NCBI RefSeq assembly: GCF_000021705.1
Contig: NC_012751.1
Location: 930,001 to 994,000 of the forward strand
Length of the DNA: 64,000 bases
Reading direction: 5' to 3'
DNA from: Candidatus Hamiltonella defensa 5AT (Acyrthosiphon pisum)
GTDB taxonomy: Bacteria > Pseudomonadota > Gammaproteobacteria > Enterobacterales > Enterobacteriaceae
Below are positions 18,245 through 27,960 of the stretch, one piece after another. Numbering within the stretch: the first letter of the stretch is position 1; each line of letters begins with the position of its first letter. The translations under genes and the position numbers were made by a program. The notes below the pieces were generated by a model. The model was not told the DNA's origin. It saw only the letters and a program-made list of their open reading frames with translations, and did no database searches.

Positions 18245-19615
18245 ATGAAACAGTTAAAGAAGGGCATCTGGCAGATCTCCGATGCCTCCATCGGCTTGGG
18301 CGTGGGATTATTTTGCTTTGCTTTGCTTTGATCGTGATCACCGCTGGTGACGGCCTTTCATAAAGACCAGCAATACAGCACGGCGGCCAGCCATGCGCTG
18401 CGAGTAGAAAAAGCCACGCAAAAATACATGATGGATAACGCGTTGAGGATTGGACGCCGTGCCACGGCCACGTCTCCTTATATTCTGGGTGTGCCAGAGC
18501 TGATACAGGCGGGGTATTTACCGTCCGGCTTTTCAGAGACCAATCTTTTTTCACAGCGTTATCACACCCGCATTGTTCAACCGGCCCCGTTAAAATTTCA
18601 TCATATGATTTTTTTGACAGGCGGGGCTCCGCTGAGTTTGAGTGCCGCCCGGAAAATGGCGATGAGAATCGGAGGCAGCGGCGGTTACATTGAGGGCGGG
18701 TTAGCCAAAGGGGTGATGGGGGGCTGGACTGAACCCCTCTACGCCTTTGGCGGTTATCACCCCGGAGAGGGTCATGTGGTCATCGCCGGATTTTTTTCTC
18801 AGGGCTCAGGCAAAAATGATTATTTGTATCGCCATGCGGTGCCGGGTCAGTCGGAACTCAATACGATGAAAACGGCCCTCGATATGGATAAGAACGACAT
18901 TAACGCGGTCAATACAGTCAATGCGAATAAAGTCAAAACCAATACCTTGCACGCCACAGGCTCAGCGCACATTGAAGGTGCCCTTCGTTCTGGCGACGAT
19001 ATCACCACAGACGGCTGGTTGATCACCCAGGGAGATAAAGGATGGTATTCCGAAAAAGGAAAAGGGGGTTGGCATATGACCGATGAAACGTGGATTAAGG
19101 CCTATAACGGGAAATCGATTTATACCTCAGGCACCGTGCGGGGCGGCACGGTTCAGCTCGATCACATATCGATTTCGGGTCATAGATGTACTCCGAATGG
19201 GTTATTGAGCCGTGATGCCAGTGGGGCCATACTGTCTTGTCAATCTGGGGTATGGAAGGGAGCAGGGGGAGGCAACCTGTCACGCGCCGGAGTGAATGCA
19301 TTATCGGTAAAGTCCACAGGCGATTTTCATTTTGTCCTGGTCTCCATTTCATCGAGATTTTTTGCGGTCGACGGCTCACACACCGCGAGGGCGAACTTTA
19401 CCCTGTCGCTCAATGGCAGAGTGAGGGAACAGATCACGAACGGATTAAATGTCAGAAAAACCGGAGGGGGTGGCCACTACTGGGGCTACGACACCGTGGG
19501 CGTCGTACAAAAACAGTATCGTTTAAAAATAGCCCAGGGCGATCACCTCCGCGTGGCACTGAGCTCAGCCCATTACCACCTGAGCAGTGATATCAGAATC
19601 GATCTGTCGAATTAA
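18245..19615 (+). pseudogene. pilV: PilV minor pilin/adhesin, disrupted near the N-terminus
   Basis: The ATG at 18245 gives MKQLKKGIWQISDASIGLG, a prepilin start very like PilS. Two TGA codons follow at 18329 and 18335, then the frame stays open to 19615 with typical PilV sequence (YSTAASHALRVEKATQKYMMDN and a Gly-rich adhesin part). The break lies in three tandem CTTTG units (18316-18330). Removing one unit and restoring two bases in GCTGGTG near 18346 would give GLFCFALIVITAVVTAFHKD, a proper pilin helix. PilV is the tip adhesin that in R64 sets recipient specificity. No shufflon repeats or rci recombinase are seen. Confidence 0.75.
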
Positions 19616-19664
19616 CGTCCCCCTCTACACTCTTGTTTCATTGAAATCACCCTGGAAGGACATC

Positions 19665-20096
19665 ATGCTGAATCTCAATCGCGTGTTAGTGGTTTTTTTC
19701 ATTTTTCTGAGTACTCATTTATTCAATACCCTGAAGGGAAAAGACGCCGAGGTCACATCACAGGTGACAGACAGTCTGTTCACCACGACCTTTCTACTGT
19801 ATGCAGACAGGTTGTCGACCTTTAAAAAAAATCATCCTGCGTATACCGGTACGGTCAATGCTGATGGCTTACTTCCCCCTTGGTTAGGCAAAAAACCGGA
19901 GATAAGAATGCATATTGAAAATGGCATCGGTTATGTTGATATGCCCAATCAAGCGGGCCTGTATGCCGGGTTAATGAGCGCCACGGACCATTCCTCCCTG
20001 ATGGGGGTCACCGATGAGCATCATCTCATCACGCTGTCCGGCCAAATCCCAAAGCCGCCGTTTATCCCTGAAAACCACCTTGTCTACATGAGATGA
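19665..20096 (+). CDS. pilM: PilM-like pilus protein
   Basis: 143 residues from the ATG at 19665 preceded by GGAAGGA. One N-terminal membrane segment (RVLVVFFIFLSTHLFNTL) is followed by a soluble domain with TFLLYADRLSTFKKNHPAYTGTV and LLPPWL, as in the small PilM proteins of type IVb pilus operons. In R64 pilM lies after pilL, whereas here it follows pilV. It overlaps pilU by 4 bp (ATGA). The role in the pilus is poorly known. Intact. Confidence 0.68.
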   Translation: MLNLNRVLVVFFIFLSTHLFNTLKGKDAEVTSQVTDSLFTTTFLLYADRLSTFKKNHPAYTGTVNADGLLPPWLGKKPEIRMHIENGIGYVDMPNQAGLYAGLMSATDHSSLMGVTDEHHLITLSGQIPKPPFIPENHLVYMR

Positions 20097-20719
20097 CGAT
20101 GATGCTGTTATTTTTGCTGTCCTCGCTCAGCGCCTTGGTGATGGCCGTTTCCCTCCCTAACATCATTGTCAGAGTGGAAAAAAACGTCATTTCACAGTGC
20201 GACGACCTCAAACCATCCCGTGAAACGACCCCGCCGATGTATCCGCTGGCCGCCGTCGCCCTATTTAATATTGCCCCGGTCTTTTATTGGTTTAATCCTG
20301 AACAGGGGTATTTGTCGGGGGGGCTTTTTTTGTTATCGGTCTCAAGCTACATCGATATCGTCCGGCGTTGGGTGCCAGACAGTGTGATTTTTTTGTTCAG
20401 TGGCGTCAGCGTCTATGGTGTCGCTTCCGGCACAATAGGCCCTTCACCGGAAGAAGCGTTCATGGCCACGGGCCTGTTTGTTTTTCCTTTTATCGTCATC
20501 AATGGATTCAGCTGGCTCAAAAAAAAAATCTGGGTGTTTGCCTCAGGAGATATCTATATCGTCCTGTCCATCGGCTTATGGTTAGATAAAACGACGGCGG
20601 TCATGGTGGCCGGTCTGTCTATTTTACTGGCGTTGTTATACGGGTCAGTTTTTCGACAACCTCATTTCCCCTTTATTCCCTTTCTGCTTTTTTCTTTCTT
20701 GATGAATGGTTTTATCTGA
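20093..20719 (+). CDS. pilU: PilU prepilin peptidase (A24 family)
   Basis: 208 residues with several membrane helices and the two aspartates of type IV prepilin peptidases: Asp88 in SSYIDIVRRWVPD and Asp153 in FASGDIYIVL (a variant of GxGD). It cleaves the leader of PilS and PilV at the inner membrane. The cysteine-rich N-methyltransferase domain of PilD is absent, as is normal for PilU. Intact. Confidence 0.85.
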   Translation: MTMMLLFLLSSLSALVMAVSLPNIIVRVEKNVISQCDDLKPSRETTPPMYPLAAVALFNIAPVFYWFNPEQGYLSGGLFLLSVSSYIDIVRRWVPDSVIFLFSGVSVYGVASGTIGPSPEEAFMATGLFVFPFIVINGFSWLKKKIWVFASGDIYIVLSIGLWLDKTTAVMVAGLSILLALLYGSVFRQPHFPFIPFLLFSFLMNGFI

Positions 20720-20761
20720 TTTTTTGAAAGGTGAAAGCGGGCTCTCTTTCAAGTCATCGTC

Positions 20762-21226
20762 ATGAAAAAAACAGGGCTGTTATTTTTGCTGCTCACACTC
20801 TCTGGCCCTGCTGCCGCGTTATGCTTTCAAGCCGCAGGACTCCGTTATCAACTGGATCCTTTGTTGCTGAAGGCGATGGCAATACAGGAAAGTGGTCTTA
20901 ATCCCAGAGCGATCAATCACAATAAAAATAAAGCGGGAAAGGTATTGAGTACCGATTTTGGATTGATGCAAATCAACTCCCTTCACATTCCAACCTTAAA
21001 AACACTGGGCGTCATCAGGTCAAAAGAAGACTTGCTGAGCAACGCCTGTCTGAATGTTCAGACAGGCGCCTGGATTTTGGCCAGACATCTCAACATTTGC
21101 GGGCATCACTGGTCGTGCTTAGGCTCCTACAACGCGGGTTTTGCCAAAAATAACCAACACCGCCGGATAAAATATGCCAGACAGGTGTATCGGCGGTATC
21201 AGCAATTGCGGAGTCAGCGTCCATAA
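20762..21226 (+). CDS. pilT: PilT lytic transglycosylase (VirB1-like)
   Basis: 154 residues with signal peptide (LLFLLLTLSGPAAA) and an SLT domain: catalytic Glu43 in AIQESGLNPRA, then STDFGLMQINSLH and GSYNAGFAKN. It opens the peptidoglycan for pilus or conjugation-channel assembly. In R64 naming this is PilT, unrelated to the PilT retraction ATPase. Intact. Confidence 0.87.
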   Translation: MKKTGLLFLLLTLSGPAAALCFQAAGLRYQLDPLLLKAMAIQESGLNPRAINHNKNKAGKVLSTDFGLMQINSLHIPTLKTLGVIRSKEDLLSNACLNVQTGAWILARHLNICGHHWSCLGSYNAGFAKNNQHRRIKYARQVYRRYQQLRSQRP

Positions 21227-21293
21227 AGGCAATGATTTTGTGGCTCAAGTGACGGAGAGCATCCACCCAAACCCTTTTTTAACGGACATCCCC

Positions 21294-21737
21294 ATGAAAA
21301 AAAACATCGCGTTTTTAACAGGTTTGCTGCTGTCTGGCTGTCAAATGCCCAAAACAGGGAAACCGGCAAATCCCGCTTTTGAGAAGGCCGCGCGTTCTAT
21401 TTCAATGAAGCAGGTAAATCTCCATCAATCGGGGGCTTTACACCAAAAACGATCGCAGTTTGCTCAGCCCATTCTGAGTGAAGACAACAGAGTGAACCTG
21501 GATTGGCAGGGAGATGCGCTGACGCTATTGGCTCAATTAGCGCGTCAAAGAGGGCTCACCTTTGCCTGCAGTGGCCACCGGCTCCCTCTTCCGGTCAATG
21601 TCAGCGTGCAGGAGATGAGATTTGACGCGCTCCTTCGCCAGATTGAAACCCAAATCAGCTGTCGGGCGACACTCAAAAGACACCCACATAGTCTGCATCT
21701 GTTTTTTTCTCTCCCAGAAAAGGCAGGACACAGATGA
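21294..21737 (+). CDS. traH: TraH, DotD-like lipoprotein
   Basis: 147 residues from the ATG at 21294. The lipobox LLLSGC places it in the outer membrane. The C-terminal domain (VNLDWQGDALTLLAQLARQRGLTFACSG...RFDALLRQIETQ) matches the secretin-N-like fold of DotD. With TraI (DotC) and TraN (DotH) it forms the outer-membrane core of I-type secretion systems. The stop overlaps traI. Intact. Confidence 0.8.
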   Translation: MKKNIAFLTGLLLSGCQMPKTGKPANPAFEKAARSISMKQVNLHQSGALHQKRSQFAQPILSEDNRVNLDWQGDALTLLAQLARQRGLTFACSGHRLPLPVNVSVQEMRFDALLRQIETQISCRATLKRHPHSLHLFFSLPEKAGHR

Positions 21738-22540
21738 AAAAATCAGGGCTGATGCTGTGGCTACTCATCCTCACTGGGTCGGCCTGGGCTCAAGAGCCAG
21801 AAAAAAAGCCCCCGCCGGATATCACCGCTTACCTTAATCCCTCAAACCCACACAAAGGCATGAGTGAGACGGTGCATCAAATGCTGACAGAAGCAGGGCA
21901 CACCTTAGGATTTAGAGGCGGAAAAGCGCAGCGGGCATGGGAACTGCAAGGGGCTTTGAGACACAAAGAAAACATCCTCAGTACCCTCTATGATTTTCGA
22001 ACCTTAATCAGCCCCCAAGGGTGGTTGCCCCCGGTCATCGTCTCGGCTCAAGACATCGCTCATATCACAGACGATCACATCCGCTCTGCCAGCCGAATCT
22101 ACCACATCCTGTCTCCAGAACGATTTGTGAGCCATCCGCCCAGCTGGCGTCCGTATCTGATGGCAGGCTTAAGCACCACCACGGCGCTGCCTGACAACGC
22201 GGTACGACCGAAAAATGGCGAACAACGCACCGTTTGGCGAAAAGCGATAGAAAAAGGCTGGTCAGAAGGACGGGAAAGCGCAGACCGGATTTTAGAAGCC
22301 AATTTTCATCGTTTAACCCGGGATTATACAGGCATTCTGCAATATTCCACCCTGTTGCAACAAGGCATGGTGACACCCCCGAGGGTCACAGAGCAGCAGC
22401 AAACGGTCGTGGGTACCCCAGATCAACTGATTTTAGGCGATAAAATAAAGCGCTTAAAACAACGCGCTCAATTCAACATCGATCACCTCGATTGGCAGCC
22501 CATCATCACGACGGAGAAAAAATCCAATGACGGCCAATAG
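21734..22540 (+). CDS. traI: TraI, DotC-like outer-membrane component
   Basis: 268 residues with a signal peptide ending SAWAQE. The body contains LGFRGGKAQRAWELQGALRHKENILSTLYDFRTLI and VWRKAIEKGWSEGRESADRILEANFHRLTRDYTGILQY, the conserved core of DotC/TraI. The Legionella protein has a lipobox Cys; here none is seen, so it is probably soluble in the periplasm and held by partners. Overlaps traJ by 14 bp. Intact. Confidence 0.82.
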   Translation: MKKSGLMLWLLILTGSAWAQEPEKKPPPDITAYLNPSNPHKGMSETVHQMLTEAGHTLGFRGGKAQRAWELQGALRHKENILSTLYDFRTLISPQGWLPPVIVSAQDIAHITDDHIRSASRIYHILSPERFVSHPPSWRPYLMAGLSTTTALPDNAVRPKNGEQRTVWRKAIEKGWSEGRESADRILEANFHRLTRDYTGILQYSTLLQQGMVTPPRVTEQQQTVVGTPDQLILGDKIKRLKQRAQFNIDHLDWQPIITTEKKSNDGQ

Positions 22541-23696
22541 CCTGCCGCCCTTTGATTTCAGCGCGGGATTAACGGCAGACACCCTGCGGCGATTTTTCGC
22601 CTGGTGTGCGAGTCACCAGGTCACCGACATTCATCTCCAGGGCGGCGCGCCCATGATTGTCGGCCGTTACGGGCGATTGATCAAAGCCAGTGCCTTTCGC
22701 CTGGAAGAGGCCAGATTAACCCAGTTAGTCGATGAGATATTTACGCCAGAAATCAAGGCGATGGTGAAATCAGGGCAGGGGGTTGATCGGGCACTCCAGC
22801 TCGAGGGCGATGCGAATGGACGCTACGGATTACCACGAGGGGAACGCCTGAGGTTTCGGGCCAATTTCATTCAGGCCACGGCGGGACGTCAGGAATTAAC
22901 CATGGCCGTCACCTTAAGGCTCATTCCTTCCCAAATCCCGACCCTCGAGAGTTTGGCCATCGAGCCTGAGTTATTCAAAAATCTGTTGCCCCATAAGGGA
23001 TTAATCTGGGTGTGTGGCGAAACCGGCTCGGGGAAATCAACGTTACTGGCGGCCATTTATCAATATTGTGGGCGGGTGTATCCCGATAGAAAAATCGTCA
23101 CCTTCGAAGATCCCATTGAATATATTCTCGGCACGCCAGAAAATCGTTTGCCTCCGACCCAATCCCAAATTGGGCGTGACGTGAGCAGCTTTTCAGAAGG
23201 ACTGAGACTGGCGCTACGCCAGGCGCCTGATGTCATTGGGGTGGGAGAAATTCGAGATGGGGAGACCTTGATGGGGGCCATTGCCTGTGGTCAGTCAGGG
23301 CATCTGTGTTTGTCTACCTTGCACACGCATTCCCCCGCTGAAACCATTCCCAGAGCAGTATGGATGTTTCCCCCAGACAGGCGGGAAGCCGTCGCCCATG
23401 ATCTGCTGGGGATATTGCAGGTCATTGTCGTGCAGCAGTTATTACGCACCACAGACGGCCAACGCCAGGCCATTCGTGAATATCTGATTTTTGATGAAGC
23501 CGTGCGACAAGCGCTCTCTGAGTTGAATTACACCCAATGGAGCTCATGGATTAACCGACGTTTAAAAACGCAAAAAACCCGTTTGGCTGACAAGGCATGG
23601 CAATTATATCAGAAAGGCCGTATTGCTGATGAAGAGCTCCTCACTGTCATGAGCCACAGAGAAAGGGAAAAGAGAAAGAAAAATACGCTCTTATGA
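22527..23696 (+). CDS. traJ: TraJ, DotB-like secretion ATPase
   Basis: 389 residues. VirB11/PilT-type ATPase with Walker A GETGSGKST at 164-172, the Asp box (TFEDPIEYIL), Walker B region (APDVIGVGEIRDGETLMGAIACGQSGH) and CLSTLHTHSPAETIPR. DotB/TraJ energises substrate transfer in Dot/Icm-type systems. The 3' end overlaps the convergent vapC gene by 6 bp. Intact. Confidence 0.9.
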   Translation: MTANSLPPFDFSAGLTADTLRRFFAWCASHQVTDIHLQGGAPMIVGRYGRLIKASAFRLEEARLTQLVDEIFTPEIKAMVKSGQGVDRALQLEGDANGRYGLPRGERLRFRANFIQATAGRQELTMAVTLRLIPSQIPTLESLAIEPELFKNLLPHKGLIWVCGETGSGKSTLLAAIYQYCGRVYPDRKIVTFEDPIEYILGTPENRLPPTQSQIGRDVSSFSEGLRLALRQAPDVIGVGEIRDGETLMGAIACGQSGHLCLSTLHTHSPAETIPRAVWMFPPDRREAVAHDLLGILQVIVVQQLLRTTDGQRQAIREYLIFDEAVRQALSELNYTQWSSWINRRLKTQKTRLADKAWQLYQKGRIADEELLTVMSHREREKRKKNTLL

Positions 23697-24110
23697 TTCA
23701 GCGCGCTTACTCCAATCTTCAACAAAGACATCAGGATAAGTCAAAAGTGAAAAAGCCTTGTCATGTGTGACGAGAATGCTCTTGGATGAGACTGAATGTG
23801 ACAAGATCAACATATCTAATGCGCTCAGAGTGATGCCGGAAGAAGCGCAAAAAGCTCTTAAGTCTCCATAGACGATCGCGGCCTTTTCATCCCAAGGCAA
23901 CACCTTCACACGAAGCAGGAACTCTCGTATCAGGCGGGAAAGGGCAACTGGGTGCCCCTTTCGTGCCAAACCGTAAAGCAGCTCAGCCTGAGTAATAGTA
24001 GAGACGGCGATGCTTTCCATCGGCACTTCAGCCAATTTACGGCGCACCTGTGGAGGATGACCTTTAATGACATAGCTTGCCATATTGGTATCCAGCATAA
24101 AGTGCTTCAA
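23691..24110 (-). CDS. vapC: VapC-type PIN-domain toxin
   Basis: 139 residues with the PIN acidic residues Asp7 (MLDTNMASYV), Glu43 (TQAELLYGLA), Asp99 (SALDMLIL) and Asp117 (THDKAF). VapC toxins are Mg-dependent ribonucleases, often cutting initiator tRNA. It overlaps the antitoxin gene by 4 bp and the 3' end of traJ by 6 bp, so the pair sits tightly at a joint of the tra operon on the opposite strand. Intact. Confidence 0.9.
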   Translation of the reverse strand: MKHFMLDTNMASYVIKGHPPQVRRKLAEVPMESIAVSTITQAELLYGLARKGHPVALSRLIREFLLRVKVLPWDEKAAIVYGDLRAFCASSGITLSALDMLILSHSVSSKSILVTHDKAFSLLTYPDVFVEDWSKRAES

Positions 24111-24349
24111 AACAAATTCCTTTTTTCTTCGGGCAAATGATCACGATCCCGCATGAAATCATCAGGGATGTCAGTGCTATCAGCCAGCACAAAAAAATCT
24201 TGCCAAGAGGCTGGCTTGGGCGACAGAACCACATCGCCCGTTTCTGGATCACGACGAATGAACACCTCCGAGCCCTGGAATCGAAATTCCATGGGGAGCC
24301 GAACCGCTTGACTGCGGCCGGTAGTAAATATCTTGGCAGTGACTGACAT
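24107..24349 (-). CDS. vapB: VapB-type antitoxin (AbrB/MazE fold)
   Basis: 80 residues from the Met at 24349 (MSVTAKIFTTGRSQAVRLP), chosen over an in-frame upstream start at 24406. The first 45 residues form the swapped-hairpin DNA-binding domain (SQAVRLPMEFRFQGSEVFIRR), the rest binds the toxin. Probably autoregulated from the AT-rich stretch 24350-24450, which also separates it from traK. Intact. Confidence 0.88.
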   Translation of the reverse strand: MSVTAKIFTTGRSQAVRLPMEFRFQGSEVFIRRDPETGDVVLSPKPASWQDFFVLADSTDIPDDFMRDRDHLPEEKRNLF

Positions 24350-24454
24350 GGCTCTCTCCTTTTCTCTTTTTTTCAAAAGTATATATTCTTGATTGATATA
24401 TATCAAGAATAGATATTATTGTCTCTATTTAAATTCATTTTTTAAGGAACTTCT

Positions 24455-24715
24455 ATGGAAATCTCCCCCTGGAGAGACGCTTCACGGCCGCTCACGATTT
24501 TGGGTATTCCAGCCTTGCTATTGCCTGTCTACTTTGCCTGGTTTCGTTGGCCTAACTTGATGACGCTCGCCATTTGTACCGCCCTGATTTTATTTTTTAA
24601 AGGGCTCTCCCTTTTTGGCGTCACACTCACTGTGTTAACCCAAAGATCGCTGCATCTGATGCGAGGCAATCCTGTCCTGGGGCGTCCCTGGTGGGTTCGA
24701 AAATTTGTTGAATAA
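24455..24715 (+). CDS. traK: TraK, IcmT-like membrane protein
   Basis: 86 residues with two hydrophobic helices (TILGIPALLLPVYFAWF and LMTLAICTALILFFKGLSLFGV) and a basic C-terminus (RSLHLMRGNPVLGRPWWVRKFVE), the size and topology of IcmT/TraK in the inner membrane. Its place after traJ agrees with R64 gene order. Intact. Confidence 0.82.
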   Translation: MEISPWRDASRPLTILGIPALLLPVYFAWFRWPNLMTLAICTALILFFKGLSLFGVTLTVLTQRSLHLMRGNPVLGRPWWVRKFVE

Positions 24716-24729
24716 CGGGAGACAGGCCT

Positions 24730-27493
24730 ATGATGGCAACTGAAAAGACGTGGCTGGTCATTTCTTATGACGAGCTCTCGCTCGCCAAAGAGGCAGCCAA
24801 AAAGTTACCTCAGGGCGAAAATGCCCTGGGGTTCGATCGAGATTTAAAACTCTGGTTTGCCAAACCGGGGGCCGATCTCTCCGTATTACAGAGATGGCGG
24901 CCCGATCCGATGTCTCAAGCGCCCACAAAACTCGATCCTAGAGAGGAATTTGCGCAGGTATTAACAGAGGCAGGATTTGAACTCGACGGCCCGCCAGAAA
25001 TGGACGGGCAGCTTCATCGGGTGAAAACCAGCGAGGACAAATCAGGTCAAAAAACAGGGGCCTATACCGGTTATCTGGATGGGACTCCTGCGGGTTGGTA
25101 TCAAAATCACCGACTCCATAGTGATCCCATCAAATGGAAAGCCACCCCCTCATGGGTCGATAAACCCGCTCAACATCACCTTCGGGCACTGGCGGCACAA
25201 AAAAAACAGACCCGAGAGGCCGAGCAGGCACGCAAACATCAGCACCATGCCTTTCGGGTTCGTCAACTTTTTGCCTTATTGCCCCAAGCCGAGGCCTCAC
25301 ATCCTTACTTGCGGCGAAAAGGGATACCGCTCACCCAAGGCATCAAACAGGACAGACAGGGCAGGTTGGTCATTCCCTTGCGTAATGCCGAAGGGGACAT
25401 CAGAACCATTCAACGGATTGACAAAACCGGCTTTAAATCACTGAAAAAGGGGGCTCAAAAAACAGGCGGCTTCTTTGTTGTGGGAGGGACCGTTAAAGCG
25501 GGACAGCCTTTACTCTACGCCGAAGCCTATGCCACTGCGGCCAGCATTGCACAGGCGACGGGTTTGCCCGTCGTGATGACCGTCGATGCGGGGAATATGC
25601 CAAAGGTGGCGCACTCTTTAGCGCAGCGCTACCCTGATCATGCACACTTTTTTTTAGCCGATGACGATCGAAAAAATGCCACCAATAAAGGGGTACAAAA
25701 AGCGCAGGAAGCCGCAGAGCTGACCCAGGGCACCGTCATTGTACCGGTCTTTACCGAAGCAGAAATAAAGCAAAATTTGACCGATTTTAACGATGTGCAG
25801 CAATCTCAAGGCATCAAAGCGGTCACATCACAGATAGCGCCTTATTTAGAGTCGGGAGTTAAGAAGAGTGCGCCGGAGGTCAATCCCGCCCCTCCCGTTG
25901 AGAACAATGAATCAGTAGTGAGGCCAACATCACAGACCCCCATTCAAAATGAACAGGCCCCTCAGGTTGAGAGGCAGGTTGAGAGGCCGGATAAAAAAGA
26001 GCCCTCTCATGTAGAAAACCGCATCGAAATTGAGCTCATCCTATCTGAAAAGGCAGACAAAGGGCCTCAGTTCACCCCGCTTAATCTGGATACATTGATG
26101 CAAAATATCACCCATCGCTATGAAAACGGCACGGTGGTGTATTTTCATCAGGGAGAACGCGCTTTTGTCGATCACGGGCAGCAAATAACGATGGCGTCTC
26201 CGCAAGCCAGCCAAAATAATACGATGGTGTTGGCCGCGCTGTGGGTAGCAAAGCAACATTATCATGGAAAAATCGAATTAACGGGCAGTGACGCCTTTAA
26301 ACAAAAGGCCATCGATGTGATTGCAGAGCATCGGCTTGAGGTCGTTTTGAAAAATCCTCAGCAGCAACATCAACTCGAGAGGGCCATGCAGCGTTTACAT
26401 CAAGACAAAGAAGCCAAATCGACAGAAAAACCCCAAACCGATGCCCTTGTGGCAAACAGGGAAACGGTCACACCCCAAAAAACATCCAGCACTGCACCGC
26501 CAGAGCCCTCAATGGAGGTGCCATTGACAGGAAAATTACTCGAACACAGACCCGCGCCCTATCAATTCAAGGCAGAAAAAGGCATGAGTTATTTTGTGAG
26601 AATGCGCACAAAGGAAGGGGAAAAGGTGATATGGGGAAAGGAACTGGAGGGGGCATTAAATGACAGTGGAATGAAGACAGGCGAGTTGATCACCCTGCGT
26701 TGCCTGGGCCAGCAGCCTCTGACCCTGAACATCCCCATCAAAGATGCGCAGGGAAACCTCGTTCGTTGGGAAAAAAAAGAAGGGCATCGCACTCAATGGG
26801 AGATCGCCTCCGCCATCGATCCTCGTCTTTTGGTGGCAGACGAAAAAGACGCCTTTCCCCCTTCGGCGCTGATGGCCTACGACAGAGCCACCTTTGACAA
26901 AATACAACAAGCCGTTCTCACACAAACAGGAATGACAGTGCCTTTGCCCTCCCATCCGTCCGATGGGTTATGGGTGCAACCCGATGGCAAGGGCACGACA
27001 AAGACAGGCCATCCAGACAGGGGGGTACTGCCGACAACTCACCCAGATTCAGGCAAAACGGTGATGACAGCGCATTCCCCTGAGGGGAAAATGAGACTGC
27101 ATTTAGTGCAGGGACAGGGAGACTCTGTGCAGGGGATGGTTTGGCATCAGGGAGCATATCGGCGTGCTCTGTCAAAAAGCCAGTGGCGCGCCCTATTTGA
27201 GGCTCAATGTCGTGGATGAGGAGGGAGCCCACCCGATGGGATATGGACATGCCCTCAATCAGGCGGATGGCCCCTCGAAGACGAACCGCTTTGTTTTTCG
27301 TCTTGAAGGTGAAAAAGACCCCGTCATCGCTCAGATGGAGAAGCCAGAAAACAGAGTGGCTGAGTTCGATAAAAAATGGGGATTTAAAGCACCATATCCC
27401 CCTGTGACCCTGTCACCTGAGAAAACCCCAATTTTGAGAGTGAAGGAAACACCGAAACCCGATCAACAGGATCCCCCCAGTCCCGCACCATAA
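24730..27493 (+). CDS. Large TOPRIM plus LPD7-like conjugation protein
   Basis: The main frame (24730-27219) encodes 829 residues. The N-terminal ~60 residues resemble a DUF5710-like domain; residues ~170-390 form a primase-like region with a TOPRIM core (LLYAEAYATAASIAQATGLPVV, HFFLADDDRKNATNKG), as in plasmid TraC-type primases. After a Pro/Glu-rich linker, residues ~430-560 resemble an LPD7 domain (IELILSEKADKGPQFTPLNLD). A further domain near 600-690 has DSGMKTGELITL. At 27164-27219 another frame opens and continues to 27493 with LRLNVVDEEGAHPMGYGHALNQADG; it looks like the displaced C-terminus, so a frameshift near 27170-27215 is likely. It may prime or protect transferred DNA. Confidence 0.6.
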
Positions 27494-27504
27494 AGGAGAT
27501 GGCG

Positions 27505-27936
27505 ATGAAAACACTCAAAAACCTTTTAGGGTGCGCAGGCCTATGGTTGATCAGCCTCTTCACTCAAGCCGAGCCCTGTCGCGCACATCAAGCGGCTCAA
27601 ATCGGCAGTCAAATGGGGTATGAGCAGGCCAAAAAAGCGGCCGATGCCTGGGAAAAACGGGAACAGTACGCCACCACCGCATTACAGCAATGTTTAGGCA
27701 GCCTCAGTACCTCGCTCACCGTCCCGACCTTTCCTGACCTGTCGAGCCTCTTGAATGGCATTAAAGACAAGGTCTGTGCGGCGGGTCGAGAAAAAATCTC
27801 CCGTGTTATCCCGAGCCACATCAATCCTTGGGAAGAATGGACAGTGGCGGACTATTCAATCCCAACAAAAACGCTTTCCGCTTCACAAACGATCCTCCCT
27901 GATCCAAAAAAGGGATCTCCTTTTACGCTCAATTAA
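27505..27936 (+). CDS. Secreted protein at the traL position
   Basis: 143 residues from the ATG at 27505, well spaced from AAGGAG. It has a signal peptide (LLGCAGLWLISLFTQAEP) and several Cys residues. A helical region (SQMGYEQAKKAADAWEKREQYATTALQQCLG) is followed by a conserved-looking segment PTFPDLSSLLNGIKDKVCAAGREKI. Its place between traK and traM corresponds to R64 traL, but I cannot confirm homology. Probably periplasmic. Confidence 0.6.
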   Translation: MKTLKNLLGCAGLWLISLFTQAEPCRAHQAAQIGSQMGYEQAKKAADAWEKREQYATTALQQCLGSLSTSLTVPTFPDLSSLLNGIKDKVCAAGREKISRVIPSHINPWEEWTVADYSIPTKTLSASQTILPDPKKGSPFTLN

Positions 27937-27960
27937 AGGCACAGTCTGAGGCTGAACGCG

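Noticed and set aside
18245..19615. A shufflon at the 3' end of pilV, as in R64
   Set aside because: I found no inverted 19-bp-type repeats, alternative C-terminal segments or rci recombinase gene downstream; pilM follows directly.
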